Shown: one piece after another, positions 1 through 14,100 of the stretch
Layout: each line of letters opens with the position of its first letter
Position numbering within the stretch: the stretch's first letter is position 1
Assembly (NCBI GenBank): GCA_003833135.1
Contig: QZLH01000348.1
Span: 1 to 64,000 of the forward strand
From: Oehlia diaphana
Lineage: Eukaryota > Glomeromycota > Glomeromycetes > Glomerales > Glomeraceae
Length of the DNA: 64,000 bases
Reading direction: 5' to 3'
Translations under genes and position numbers: made by a program
The notes under the pieces: model-generated
Database searches by the model: none
What the model was told of the DNA's origin: nothing
Seen by the model: the letters and a program-made list of their open reading frames with translations, nothing else

Positions 1-32
1 TATAAAACCCTCACAGAAAACTGAAATCATTA

Positions 33-110
33 AAGTAGGTAACATTATACTCATAAGTAGGTAACATTATACTGCAAGTAGGTTACAGTCTATTAGACTG
101 TAACCTACTT
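33..110. repeat. Direct repeats leading into a 35-nt palindrome
   Basis: Two copies of a 19-nt unit starting AAGTAGGTAAC lie at 33-51 and 55-73. They are followed by a perfect inverted repeat with 17-nt arms (76-92 and 94-110) around a single central base. The arm begins with the same AAGTAGG as the direct repeats. This could be the end of a DNA transposon lying off the left edge, or a protein-binding palindrome. Confidence 0.75.
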
Positions 111-2117
111 GGTAAATATAAGACTTTATTTGATTAAATTTTATAATATTTATAATTTAAAATTAAAATGAAAAATTAAAATAGAGTTTAAAATTTAGTT
201 TTATTTTTGAAAACTAAATGTAACTAGTTCAATCTATTTCAAATTAGTTTCTTGAAATTAAATAATTGATTCATATATATTTGATAATTCTGATCATAAT
301 TAAATGTGATTAATATAAATTTGGTCAGATTATAATTCTGGTCAGAATTACAATCCTTGTGTATACAATACAAAATTTTGTAAAATATAACTATTTATAA
401 TAAAATTTTGTGTAATATAACTTACTTAGTGGTTAAACTATTTAACTTTAATTACGTGATTTAAATTTTATAATTTAGGCTAACAGTTTAATACTATAAA
501 GTTTTAATATCAAATCAAGTTAAAAATCTAGTTGCAAATATAAACTAGTTTTAAAAATATGAATTCAAGTCAAATTAAATTGTTAAAAAATCAGATAAAA
601 CTGAATTTTAAACCAGTTGATATAATTAATTTTAAACTTTAAATTAAAATATAATGTATAATTATCCTATTCTTTATTATTAAAATATTGAATCATTAAT
701 TTTAGATTTAAGATTATTGCAAATAAATATGTATTATTTGTCTTATTAAGTTATTATACTATTTTAATAATTTTTCTTTACAATATTTAGCTGCTTTTTT
801 AATTGATTTTTTAATTTTTTTTTATCACAATTGTTATCATCAATATCATTTTTTTCATTACTTTCATTATTTTCTTGATTTTATTTCCAATAATATCTTC
901 TATATACATTAACTAAAAAATTAAATAATGGAATTGTTATAGACTGAAAGTATTGAATATGTATTACTAATATTACTATTGTTATTTCTTTAAATGGTTT
1001 AAAAATTTTAATATTATTTTAATCTATTCTATTGTTCTTTTATACGTAAATAATTTTTAATATTATGATCAGATATTACAACAAATTCAAATGTCTAAAT
1101 AAAATAAAAATATTTTAGTTATATAATATTAAATATAGTAAAAATTAGTAAAAAATTTACAGGTTTTAATAATAAAACTTTTGAAATCATTTTATATATA
1201 GAATTCCATTTTATAGTTATATCTATAATAACTTTCAAATTATCAAACTTATGTATAATATAAGTTACATAAATATTATTGTTGTATTTAAAAAAGTTTG
1301 TCATAAAAATAAATTTGGTATAAAAAAGTAATTTTATCATATACAATTTATAAATTACTTTGTTAAATAATATATAGTATTTAATTAGTAATATTCATTA
1401 TAGCAAATTTTTTTTATATGTTAAAAATTGATATAACATTAAAGATTTATTATACTAAACAATTTGTTATATTAAAATTCATTATAATAAGAGTTAACTA
1501 TATATAACAAATTTTTTATTAATTATATAAATTTATTAATTATATTTTCTGAAATGGTATAATTGCATCAAAAATTTAATTATAAAAAAGTTTTATTTTG
1601 TTTTTTATTTTTAAATTACTTATATAAGTTTCATTATTACTATATTTTATCTAGTAATTCTTTAAAAAAAAGTAAAATATATATTAGCAATAATTTTTTA
1701 AAAAAATTAAAATTTTTTTTTCTAATACTTTTTTATTTTAATTTAAAATCTGGTCATTTATTTAATAAGCTAGTAACTTTATAAAAAAGAAAAAATGAAT
1801 TAAATTTATTAAAAAAAAGTGAAAATTCTTTTGCTTTTTTTTACCTTAATTTTTCAAAAATCTGATTTTGCTTTTTATCTAAAAGTTCTATAAAAAAAAA
1901 ACAAATAAATTAGTTATATTTATTAAAAAAATAATAAAATCATCTTTTTCAACCCTTTCTTACCTTATATTTAAAATCCAGAAAAAAATATATTTACAAA
2001 AATAAAAGAAAAAGAAATATTAGTAATATGTTTCTTAAAGTTAATTTTGAACTTTTATTTTAAAGAAACCAATCTACAGTAAAAACTTTTCAGTTATGTT
2101 TTTTATTTAGCAACTTA

Positions 2118-2340
2118 AGATTCAGAAATATATATATAGGGGTCAGATGATGAAAAAATTTTTTACTATAAGCTGTATGCATTTTTTCAGAGCTGGAATT
2201 ATGATAATGTCAGTCAGTTACTATAATAGAAAATAAAATTCTGACTGGCATTATCAAAAATTATCCAAAAAAGGAAGAATTTTTTAGTTCAAAATACACA
2301 AACTCAAACCTAATCCTTATATATATATTTCTGGATTCTA
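2118..2340. repeat. Nested inverted repeat, MITE-like
   Basis: The outer arms at about 2118-2140 and 2315-2340 are inverted copies of ATTCAGAAATATATATA with small differences. Inside, 2202-2216 and 2240-2254 form a second inverted pair (GATAATGTCAGTCAG against CTGACTGGCATTATC, one mismatch). The whole block of about 220 bp could fold as a long stem with gaps. I found no unambiguous target site duplication. Confidence 0.45.
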
Positions 2341-3565
2341 GTAATTTTAAAGAAAAGAAAAAAAAATAACAAATCTTTTTTTCCAGTTCTTTCTTATCTT
2401 AATTCAATTGTTCAGTCATATTTTTCATCTGATAAATTAGTAACTTTACAAAAAGAAAAAATAAATTAAACTTTATTAAAAAAAAGTAAAATTCTTTTTT
2501 CTAAACTGACTTATTAGTAGTTGGTATTTTAATATGATCTCTATAGCTAAATAACTAGCTAAGTGAATCATTCTAAAAAGATTTAAAAAAAACATTACAA
2601 ATTTCAGTTTAAAATTAATTAGTAAAAATGCATAATATATAATATAATTTTATAATAATTAAAACTTTTAATATAAATAATAGTAACTTTAAAAAATAAT
2701 TTAAAAAAAATTACATAAATTTTTAAATTAGAATTTTTCTTGAAAAATATATTAAAAATTTGATTTTAATTTTAATGCTTTTTAAAAATATTAAAAATAT
2801 TTAAATTTACAGTTAAACTTTTAATAAATAGACTTATAATTAATTAAAAAACCATAATAAAAACACTTTTAATATCAAAAAATAATATTTTAAAGATAAA
2901 TATAATATTAATATGTTGGTTTGACAATTCATTATTATTAGTATTCTAGCTGATTTTATTTTTTCTAGATATATCTGTTAATTAAAAGAACTTTATTGAA
3001 TTTATTCTATATGTTACAAATTTTTAAAATTATTTGAAAATAATATCTGCAATTGTTTATTAATTAAAATTTTTCAATACGAAAATATGAAAATTCAATT
3101 ATAAATTTAATATATAGAACAGAAGTACAACAAAACATGTAATTGCTACCCTAAAATAACTAGATAAACTAAACTATACATTTAAAAAAGTTGTAACGCA
3201 TGAGATCGTCCCGCCTGATACAAACCAAGAACTTGAGGCATGACCTGTTCTATAATATTATATTAAATGAAAAAATAAAAAAGAATATTGATCTCTATAA
3301 AATTGTTCTATATTTCATAAGTAAATATAAGAGGTCCATACGTTACAATATACCATCCATACCATCCATAATGGTGTAAAGTGACTTTCACGCGAGAGTG
3401 GAAGGATCGTCGGTTTTATAAATACAGAATTATCACATGATCTGTTAATCTGTTAAGTTATCGACTTACGAGTAAAATTTTGATTGGGTGGAAACTTATA
3501 TAAATTTAAAGATATAACTTTTTTAATAATATAACTTTTCCTTCTTTTTAATAAAATAATAAATA

Positions 3566-4375
3566 ATGTTATTTGAAGACGAAATACGGTTTTTACGAAA
3601 AATGAATAAGCGTCAGGTGAAATTTCTTAAAGATGTATACTGTAAATCCAACATTATTAATTATAAATATTTGCTTTAGTTGGCGCAACAAATTTTAAAT
3701 TTCCTAATGATAATTTCATCGGCATTAATGGTATGGAAAGGGCTAGCTCTTTATACAAATAGCGAAAGTCCTATTGTGGTAGTTCTAAGGTATTAAGACA
3801 AAGTCTTATTTTCAATTCTTTATTGATTAAATTTAAACCGATCTATTCTATTTTATAGTGGCAGTATGGAACCAGCATTCTATCGAGGAGATTTATTATT
3901 CCTGGGGATGCCAGATGAGCCTATAAGAGTTGGTGATATATGTGTATTCAAAATACCGGGAAGAGATGTTCCGATTGTACATCGCGTTATAAAATTGCAT
4001 GATGAGTGAGTATTTATTATCTTAGTTGAAAATGATATATTAACCCGCGAAGGTTTCATTTGCAACTTTCATTTTTAGGAAAGAAACAGGGAAACAATAT
4101 ATTTTAACAAAAGGTGATAATAATCAAGTAGATGATCGTGGATTATATAATCCGGGACAACTTTGGATTCATAGAGAACATATTATTGGAAAAGTTAGAG
4201 GGTAATTAATCTATTTTTCTTATGTATTTGAGAAAAAATATCTTTTAACTTTTTTACTTTTTTAAGATTTTTGCCGTATATTGGAATTATTACAATTCTT
4301 ATGAATGATTATCCTCAACTTAAATATGTATTAATTGGATTCCTTGGATTATATATGTTGGTTAATCGAGAATAA
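3566..4375 (+). CDS. SEC11: Signal peptidase complex catalytic subunit SEC11
   Basis: Catalytic subunit of the ER signal peptidase, which removes signal peptides from secretory proteins. Exons: 3566-3634, 3680-3789, 3859-4005, 4079-4201, 4267-4375, giving 185 residues, close to yeast and animal SEC11. The sequence shows one N-terminal membrane segment, the SGSMEP box (catalytic Ser about residue 62), the VHRV box (His about 101) and the TKGDNN..DDRG box (Asp about 127-128), followed by a C-terminal hydrophobic stretch. An in-frame ATG at 3602 would give a 173-residue protein more like other family starts, so the first 12 residues are uncertain. It is convergent with the next gene, with 90 bp between the stops. 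Confidence 0.95.
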
Positions 4376-4465
4376 TAATTTGTATAACTTAAATAAATAA
4401 TAATTAACATGATGAGAAATCTTTTTTATTACATTGTTTATATAAAAATAACCCGTAAATGTTAA

Positions 4466-4938
4466 TTAATTGGTAAAAGTAGCGAAGATATTATCAATGA
4501 ATTTTGCAAGATTCACATCTCTTTGAGAGAGACCTTTACATTCATGTGTTGCAAGTGTTATTTCTACACGATTGTATACCTGAAATAAACAATAATTATT
4601 ACAATGAAATTTAAGTCGCATATAAGAATTTAACTTACATTGAACCATTCTGGATGATGGTCAACCTTGTCTGCTCTTAATGCAATTCTAGTCATGAAAC
4701 CAAATGCTTCGTTAAAATCCTTGAAAGTAAAATTTTTCTTTATTGCATCCCGGTCTTTTACCATTTCCCAAGAATCGGAAAGTAATGGGGAAAGAAGTGT
4801 ATTGCGTTCCTCTTCGTTTAATTTTTGTACTCCCATTCTTTTTATCGTTGTTGAATAAAATGAATAACGTAACGTTGGTAATATATGAAATAATGGACGA
4901 AAGGAGACAGATTTTGTAAAACCAGATAAAGCGAACAT
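4466..4938 (-). CDS. Pterin-4a-carbinolamine dehydratase
   Basis: Enzyme that dehydrates 4a-hydroxytetrahydropterin, recycling tetrahydrobiopterin-type cofactors. Exons: 4639-4938 and 4466-4579, joined phase 0 with a GTAAGT donor, giving 137 residues. The family core is clear: NEEERNTLL near the start, then the pterin-site motif [13 protein letters not shown] and the tail [13 protein letters not shown]. About 35 residues precede the usual start ([10 protein letters not shown]). They are rich in Arg, Ser and aromatics and contain no acidic residues, so they look like a mitochondrial presequence; that is inference. The gene lies 169 bp upstream of the 3' end of the SZT2 gene on the same strand order. 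Confidence 0.92.
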
Positions 4939-5107
4939 TTACAAATTATCGGATTGAATTATGACATCATCCATCAAATATCATTTTATGGTTAATTTAC
5001 TGTGCCACATAACAACAATTATATTTATTAATTATTTATGTAAGTTAAATATGTTAAATATGTATATAAATTTACAAATTTGTAAATTCTCTTTTTATGT
5101 TAATAAT

Positions 5108-8100
5108 CTAAGTTAATTTATCCCATAACCAATATCCAATTGTTCTAGCAAGATCAGCTGCAAATTGTAGCTCGAATTCTTTAAAGTCGAGTGCTTCACG
5201 ACAAACTACATTCACTACAAGTTTGCCATTATCGTTATCATTATTGTTATCTATTTCTGTCTCATCATATTTAGAATACGATAAAATAAAATGTAAGAGT
5301 AAATCATAAGTATGAGAATTTAAAATTACTAAATGACGAATATTATTTTCTTCTTCATATAACTCTCTAGAAAATTCGGAATGATAACGTGATAAAAATT
5401 TTAACAATTCAGTCCAATTTAAATTCATATCAAGGAATTCCTTAAAATCAGGATAAATCGTGATAAGTTCACGACTATACCACTGATTTTTTAATTCAAG
5501 AAAATCTTGAACGTTTATTGCATTATTATTCGCGTTGTTATTACTATTTGGTTTAGCATTACATAATACACGCCATAACGAATCGCGTCGATGAAATTGA
5601 ATTGCCTGTTTAAATAATTGAAGGATATTAATTAATTATATTTTTAAAAATTCAATAATAATAACAATATAAAATTTAGTAAATATTTTTAATACCTGAG
5701 AAATTATAGAATCAAGTCTATTTTCCGAACGATTTTTTATCTCTAAAAGGTCTAAATACGATAGATCTGTTGACTGACGACTATGAATATATTCGGAAGA
5801 ACTTACAGTGGTTTCTGCCTCAAATGATGTATCAATATCATTTTGCAAAACAATAACAAAATATTCTAATGAAATCTTTCCGGGAACACTTTTATCAAAT
5901 TGATTTCCCTCGGTAAAAATTAATGTACTGTAGGCTGTTACATTATCATGTGCAATTTGATTCTGCGGGGTATCATTTAAAGTGGCAAAGCAAGAAATTG
6001 GTTTACCATCATAATAAGTAGAGCGGAAACCGTATCGCAGAGGATTTTTTATAATGTACTCAAACAAATCATTTGGAATTGTCGGCAACTCTTTGTAAAA
6101 AGTATCATGATAAATACGATGAGCTGCAAAATATGCAGGTTGAGAATGTCGACGAATGAAAGCCCTAAGTACTTCCAATACATTAAAAGAGGGTGAATTT
6201 TCCAAAGATTCCAAAACATGCTTGATATATTTCAAATGGAAATCATAAACAAAAGAATTAACGTGTATCATCTTCTTGAACCTTCCACACTCCTCAGTAA
6301 ATACTCTTAGATTGTATCTGTCAATTTCAGCGACTCCAGGAGCTGTCGTAAGCCTACGTCCATGATTTAATGTATATAAAGTAACGCACACGAAAATTTC
6401 TTGAATTCGAATTTCACACATTATGGATCCACCCTTAAGTTCCTTCAATAAGAACACAGCGGGACTATCTGGCGCTGAAAACCTAGACGTATAAAACACT
6501 TTGTCACCATCATCTACCAACATTAAGCCAGATTTGCCACCCATAACTACTTGCATTCCAAGTTTTTCCAAGTTGGAAGAATATTCCTGCAAAAAAGTTT
6601 CAACCATATCTTTATACCATTGAGATATTATGGTTTTATCCTTTCGGTCAGGAGCAATTACTGTATGAATATCTGAAGAACGTATTGATTCAACCTTCCC
6701 TCCAAATAGTAGAGGTGTTCTGCAAAAATGCAGAAGTCGAGAAGTGCGAAATATTATAGCTAAATCTGATTTTGTTATTACTTCGTTCGTATCTGGATTA
6801 TCTTCCTTGTGTCCTTGATATCTTTTTTCCCATTTCTTGTAAACTTTCTCAGCATTATCATGAGCTTGAATTATCTTTGCTTGTTTTATACATGCTTCTA
6901 TAAATGGAGGTCCATGTCTCATAAGTGCATCCCGACTCACACTAGAAATATCACATGCGGCTACTTTTTCAACACAAGAATTTTTTAATACGTCATTTAA
7001 ATCAGATGAAGTTAAAATGAATCGGTTTGCTTCCAATCCGGTTGAATATGAACTGCCTACTTCATGACGTGCCTCTGAACTTTTTTTACTTTCTTCAGAT
7101 CGGATATCAATATTTTGACGCTGAGGAAATCGTTCAGATATTAAAGAATATACGTGCATTAAATCTGTTGTCGAACTTTGACCATTTGGTGTAACATTCG
7201 AACGATTTGTTCCCGGCATTGAAAGTCTAGGGGTATTAGGATTGCTGTTGACAGGTAATGGAGTCTGAGGTTGTGTCTTAAATATATTATTTGTATGATA
7301 AAATAATCCCATTTTTTGATGAAAAATATTATTCAAAAGTTCTATGCGTTTATTATGCCAATCAGAAATTCTTCTCATTGCAGTAAATACTTGCTCAGCA
7401 CATTGCTTATCCCAATTATAAGTATAAATAGTTAAGTCAAAGCCATTAATAGACATTACCAAAAAACACGAACGAAACAAATCAGATGTATTTCGGTTGG
7501 CATGGTCATTGATTGTATGAATCATGATGTCCTCAATTAAATGACGCTTTTGTACGGCTAATGGCATCCAAGAACTTTTACGCGAATGGATCACATTAGC
7601 TTTTTCATTTGAAATATTTTCAGTAGAGCTTCTACGAGAATATAGCACATCGCTTCCATACACACTGCTTCTGCGATTGTCTGGTTTATGTGAACCATAT
7701 TTTGCATTCATCTCTTTAAGTCCTGCAACTAATAAATATTGATGTGGAACAGATATTGACTCGTCCATAGTAGAAATAGAGTGCTTTGGCCGATAAATTT
7801 CATATTTTGGTGTTAATGCTGTAGGAATTGTTCTCAATATAATTGGAGTAAATATATCATGCACTTCAACTAAAAGTTCGTGGACTTCATTTAAAAAGTT
7901 ATCCATCATCCAAGAAGGCATATCTAATCTCGTACGCAATGCATGCAATGCCGGATTTGCCAAATCAGATGCTTTGTTCAAGAGTTCTAAAACTGGCTCA
8001 ACAAAATTATGTTGAACATGCGGTTCAACATGTTCATTAATACATTGATCGCCTTGATCTAAATTTTTTGTCATCTGGATAATGTTATTATCAGCAGAAA

Positions 8101-11100
8101 CGCGGCCCAATCCTTTACTTATAGATACTTCAATGAAGTAATCACAAAGACTCTGTTGGAAACTTTTTGTAATTCTATTAAGTAGGATATTATAATTAAG
8201 AGGACAATGACTCCATAACTCTATTAATAGCCTATAAGGAGCGTCTAAAATAATATCATTCGAACCATTATTCGAGTCCGTAACTATTAATGCCTCATCG
8301 TTAGAAATGTATTCTAAAATCTTATTCAAATCTATGTCGTCCGAATCAACAGTATCAGGAACCGAAAGTTCAAAAACAGGCTGACCTTGTCGATTCAATA
8401 AAGTGAAACAGAGTCCTGCAATCCCTTGACCGACTGATGCCTCAAAAGGATGTGTACGAGATTGGTTGTTATTGTTATAAAAGAAGACAAATTCATGAAG
8501 TTGGATATCATTTATCGTAGGAGTTTTTCTATCCATTCGGAAAATTCAGTTGAATATCGTATTAAAAAAAATTTACATACGTTCAAAAAACTGGCAAGAT
8601 CTGTGTAACATACCTCCCGCTTTCAGGAGTCGAATCTGGAAATTCGGTTGTTCCATAGTTTGAGTTATAGTGACGCTTTATTGCGTTCGTCACTTCTGGT
8701 CCTTGTAAAGAGTTGAGGTACAAAGAAATATTTTGTCTAAAATACACCAAGAAAGCATAAATATTCCTTATACATGATGGTGCTTTTAAAGATAGACGAT
8801 GGGGAGTTTTATGAATAGGTAAAATAAAATCTACATCCTAAATGATAATAATAATAGTAAAAATATTATATACATATGAGGTAAAACAAACAGCAAACTA
8901 CAGAGATTAATTTTATATAAACTTAACTAACCGCTCGAGTTGGGTTTATTTTAAGATTACGAGCAAGAAAGGTAGACATAACATTAAGAGTTATGTTTGA
9001 AATCAATCTTTTTTCTAACGATTCCATCAACTTTTCGGTTATCTCTTTGCCTGGAGTCTCCAAACCAAAAACTTCTACGACTAATTCTCGAGAATCTGTT
9101 ACTCTAGCTTGAGCATTCGATTTGCGTGGACTTCCTTCATTTTTTGGTGGAGGTTTTCGTGATTCATCAGTAACATGAATATTTGATTGTGATTCCAAAT
9201 TTGAAAATCGAGAAGAATCATCAAAATTTTCATCAACAATATAAGTTGAGGATGCTTCTACTTCAAATATTTTGAGATAAACGATATAATCTTCGCTCCT
9301 TATTACATACATATTTTTTCTATTAGAAACTTCAAATGCATTAAGTGTCACAGATGATGCAATGCCATTTAATGCATGGTTCGGTTTTAGCCGCCAATGG
9401 AGTGGAAACGATTGTTTATAAACCAACGGACATTCAAACTGCCCTGGTCTAAATTTTTTCGAAACAGTCACATTCCCATCATTTGGTGCCATTGAAAGCA
9501 CGTCAACCAAGTCAGATGAAAACTCTCCCTCAGAATCCGATGAACCGTCAGAAGGAACCAAAAAGTTGCTAAATACATACAAGAGAATCAAGAACAAACA
9601 ATCTATTACATAAACAACTTAATAGTAGACTATCCTTGTTCCTTACCTACAGCTACGTAAATAACATAGTTCGTCTAATAATACTAATCTATTGACTTTT
9701 TCGGAAATTTGTATTATACAATTTCGCACATGTTTGATTATATTAGCACGTTCGATTGCTGAAACCGCCTTTGAGTAGAAATACATTTGGATACAAGTTT
9801 CTTGTGGGATAAGCAACAACCAAAACAATTGTTTATGTACAACATGTCTCTTAACAGATTTAACATTTTGATGATCTAATTTAGTATCATTTTCATCAAG
9901 GGAATAAATACTAATTCCAAGACCTTGGCAAAAATCGCTATCCTCGTCAGAATAATTATCATCATACGTATCTTTCGGAATATTAAGAGATGAATTTTCA
10001 GAGATTCTATTTGAATCAAACTCAGATATACTATTGACAATTATAGGTTCACTCTTCTCTTCATCTTCGCTTATATAAAAGCAGCCTTCAACTTGATTTA
10101 ATGAATATGGTGACATATTAGTTTTACTAAATTCTTTTAAGAATCTTTCCTGTCCTTTTTCATCATCAACAAAGGATAATGGAACATTAAAAGTAGTCGG
10201 AAAATCGACAAACGGATTTTTATGTTTCAACTGTGCTTGAATATATGAAAGGACTAATTTTTCTACAGGTTGCGATTTCAATAGTCCATGCATTATTTCC
10301 TCTCTTAATAACCAATCAATACGATGTCGAGTCTCTGCCAGAGCTTCTTGTTTATCAGTAGTAAGTGAATCCATATTTTCTTTTGTACTTTCAAAGGCAC
10401 TATAATTTAAATATCTTACGTTATCGATCGTTAAGAAAAACAAGAATACGTAAAATAAGTAATTTTGAAATACCTTGTCACGTTATCATCCGTTCTGAGA
10501 TCAACGAAACCTAGAGCTATTTCGGAAATTTCATTATCAACTTTTGGCAAAGTCAAACAAATAAGATGCAAGGTGGCGGTAGTGCCATCAGAGGACTCCA
10601 CAGGAGATGTATTTGTACCGATTGATTCTGGAGAAAAATCGTAAAATTTGCCATCCACTGTACACGAATAACTTGTTGGCAAGCTTGAAACAGGAAATTT
10701 AACGAAACTAGATTCTCCTGGTCTATAGTCTCTATGCGCGTAATCAATATTCTCAAGCACACGGGTTGAAGCCGGTTTCTTGAAGGTGCATTCAAGCCGT
10801 AAAAATAAAGGATTATCTGCATAATTAAAAACATCCAGAAAGCTTCCTGCAATATCAGCAGCATTTTCGTTATCTATAGATAACGAATTTGGTTTTTTGA
10901 AATTTGGCCGATAATAATATATATTTTGTAATTCATCTCCATCAAAATTGGCCGGTTCAAAGTAATGACCAAGCACAGCAACAAATTTTTGATATACGTC
11001 GTCGACATCATCACTATGTAAGAGTGTTTCTTATTTTAAATAATGATTAATCGTAAAGAACTTAAAAATAATAAAATGTACCAACCTATCTGGTCTCTCT

Positions 11101-14100
11101 CGAGAAGCTTTTACATGTACATTGACATACCCTGTGATATCTATATCAACAGAAGTTTCTACGCAAGTGTCAATCGCTTTAAGAAAATCAGTTTTTGTAA
11201 CTTTATGTCTTTGTAAAACACTAGCGTATACAGACTTAACAAATCCATGAGAATATAACTGTGTAATATTTAAAGTGATTTGTGTTGCCTGATCTGAAAG
11301 ATCCGAATTAGAGAAATTTTCGGAAAAAGAACCACTTAACAAACTAGGATCTAATGAATTTTTAGTTGAAGTTACAGCTTTATGAAATAAAGAAATAGTT
11401 TCAAAAGATAGAGCATGATCTCGACTAGAATCTAGTGACTTGTTTATAGAATCACTTCGAACTTGGGGTCTTTTACATAAAAATATTATAATACTCATAA
11501 AACACGATTTGTTGTCAACTTGAAATCCGCGATTTTGTTTCATAATATCTAATATAACCCTAAACGATGGAATAATTATTAGAATAAATGAACTAAAATC
11601 AACAATTTTTATGAAGCATCGAGAATCTCTTAAATTCTTGATATATGCTATTGTAGTTAAAGTTTCTTGAAAAATGTCGGTTTTAGACAACCCACTAATA
11701 ATTTCTTTTAATATTGAATCTTTAGAATCAATATTACTTGTATCAACTTCTCCGTCTGCATAATTGGTTAAAGTCTTTTCAACAAAAAGATGCAATAAAG
11801 CAAAGTCACGATCTAAAGGACTTAATGGCGCAATAGAGGCGCGATCAATGATGTAAGTTACTTCAATAGTTGGGTTTTTGGGTAACGAGAGGGACAATTT
11901 CTTTTGCTGTGCCGCTTCTATATATGACAAATTTCTATTGCTTATGCTACCTTTCCTTATATAAGGGCTTGACTCCAGAGATCTTAGATCTTCATAACTA
12001 GAGGCTTCACTGTTCATAGATGATGATTGTTTAACAGATTGCAAATTAACTTTGGATAAAGATTTGAAAGAAGGAATATTATAATTGGCGATTAGTAATC
12101 CACTCGATTTGAGTAATACAGGAAGATTGAATAAGCTCGGGAGACGGGATGGCTTAGGTAGAGCTAAGCCGTATGAATTCCTACGATGTGACACGCGTGT
12201 TTTTGCAATATAGTGTATTTGATCGAAAGTCACTAATTGAGATAATATTTGACGATCTATTGCTGATATTTTATAAGCAACAGATTCATAAAGGTCTCTT
12301 AAGAGAGGCTGCTGCGAAGGTTCCATCCATAATTCGGTTATAATTTCTCTAGTATGTAGATCCTTGTATATATGATGCTGTACACCATATATTCTACCTT
12401 GATTAGCGGATGTGCCTATATCTGGATTACCTTTAAGTTCCAGTTCCTGATAAAAAATTTTTTTATTACTAATTTCGGATATAAGTAGACATCCTTCATC
12501 TAAACGTGATTGACAGAGACGTTGAAACGCTAAATCTCGGATTGGAATATTCCTATAATCCATTAAAAAAGCATAATGTTCGATGTCAGACATCCAAGTC
12601 CACCGCCAATGCCTTAAGTAAGATTTTACAATACAACTTCGGCCTGTAACGTGACGGTTAACTGACGAAATTTCGGTCTCTGTTTCTGAATCCCGAATAA
12701 GAAAGGAAGATAAAGGTCTTCTACATATGTAGAATAATGGTTCATTTACTTCATATGAATTTAGTTCATTAACAAGGTTGATTAAATTTTCTAGCACTTG
12801 TTGACGTCGAACTGCTTCAACGTTAAAGAATAACAAATTTCCAGTAACAAGATTTCCAGATTCTTTATTGATTCTAAGCTCGCAAAAACTTATTGGAGGA
12901 ATTTTATCACCTTCTATAGGATGAAAAGTTTTAACATATACTTTATCGGAAAATGTAGAGCTTGACCATGTAGTTTTTAACCGTTCTTTTAAAGTTGAGA
13001 AAGCATTCTTATCTTGTCGATCATCCAATAGCCTATTCAAGGATGTAATAGTAGATGATGGCTCTCCAGATATTAAAATATCGAATTTGGCTTCATCATA
13101 CCAAATGTTTGTATTACGTCGCATCGGATTTTGTTCAAAGGAATCCCATAATTGTTTTAACATTTCCAACCGCGGAGGAATACCATTACCAATCGCAATT
13201 CGATGAAATGGTAATTTATTACTTTCCTTAGTTATCTTGGGGAAAACGTGCTTCTTCAATAGCTCATCTGTTTCGTATATCATTGTCATGAATTTATGCA
13301 GCCTGATACATTTTAAAAAGAGTGGGTGACTAGGATCATTATTTTGTTGAGCTCTCTGAAAATTTATCAAATATATTGCAAATAAAGTATCAGCTACAAC
13401 ATTGATCTCAATTCTTGGTGATTTCAGTCTTGAAAATCCATAAACTTCTCCCATCCATAATGCTTTAATTTTATATTGAATTGTAACATTAGGTTGCCAA
13501 AAACGTGTCATTGTTATGTGAACCCTTTCAGCTTCATTAACGTTTCTGCCTGTCACTGGAACTATGCTTTCAATAATAAATCCATTGCGCATACGAGCGA
13601 ATATAAGTTGCATAACATCAATCGAAAGGGAATATTCTCGATATCGCGTTGACATGGCTTCGACCGCTGGTGGTTGACTTTTTGGGTCCCATGGAAAATT
13701 ATAGTTATCGTCAAAAATTTGACGCGGAGAGCTCCTTTTTCGAGTAAAATGGGCTTCAATCATTAGTAAATGTTTATGATAAAAATTATGTGATAAGGGA
13801 ACATTTGAAGATTTAACATCATGCACATCTTGGCAATCTGCTGAATAAAGAAAAATTCCTGATGTTGCCATAGCAACAAATTGTAATATTTCATTATCAG
13901 GAAGCAACCCAAAACTATATTCCTCACGAGGCCCAATTTGAATAATATTACACCTAACACCTTCTTTACAAAGTTGTTGAATGATGTCGTCGTCAGGTGA
14001 CATCTGAGCCAGGTTTGAGTTAACAACACCATCCGTAATTACAATTAGTGCAGGAAATCCTTCATTAGGCAATAAATTTATAGCAATCAAACCCGCATTT

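Larger units (their letters stand above)
1..3565. other. AT-rich gene-free region
   Basis: No reading frame here looks like a protein; the short frames are AT-rich low complexity. The stretch contains a near-perfect palindrome with direct repeats at 33-110, diverged repeats between 1770 and 2495, and a nested inverted repeat at 2118-2340. The last few hundred bases presumably hold the SEC11 promoter, but I see no clear element. Confidence 0.6.

Noticed and set aside
1119..1784. Short frames of 73-75 codons in the left region
   Set aside because: Almost only Asn, Lys, Phe, Ile, Leu and Tyr, as expected by chance in AT-rich DNA.
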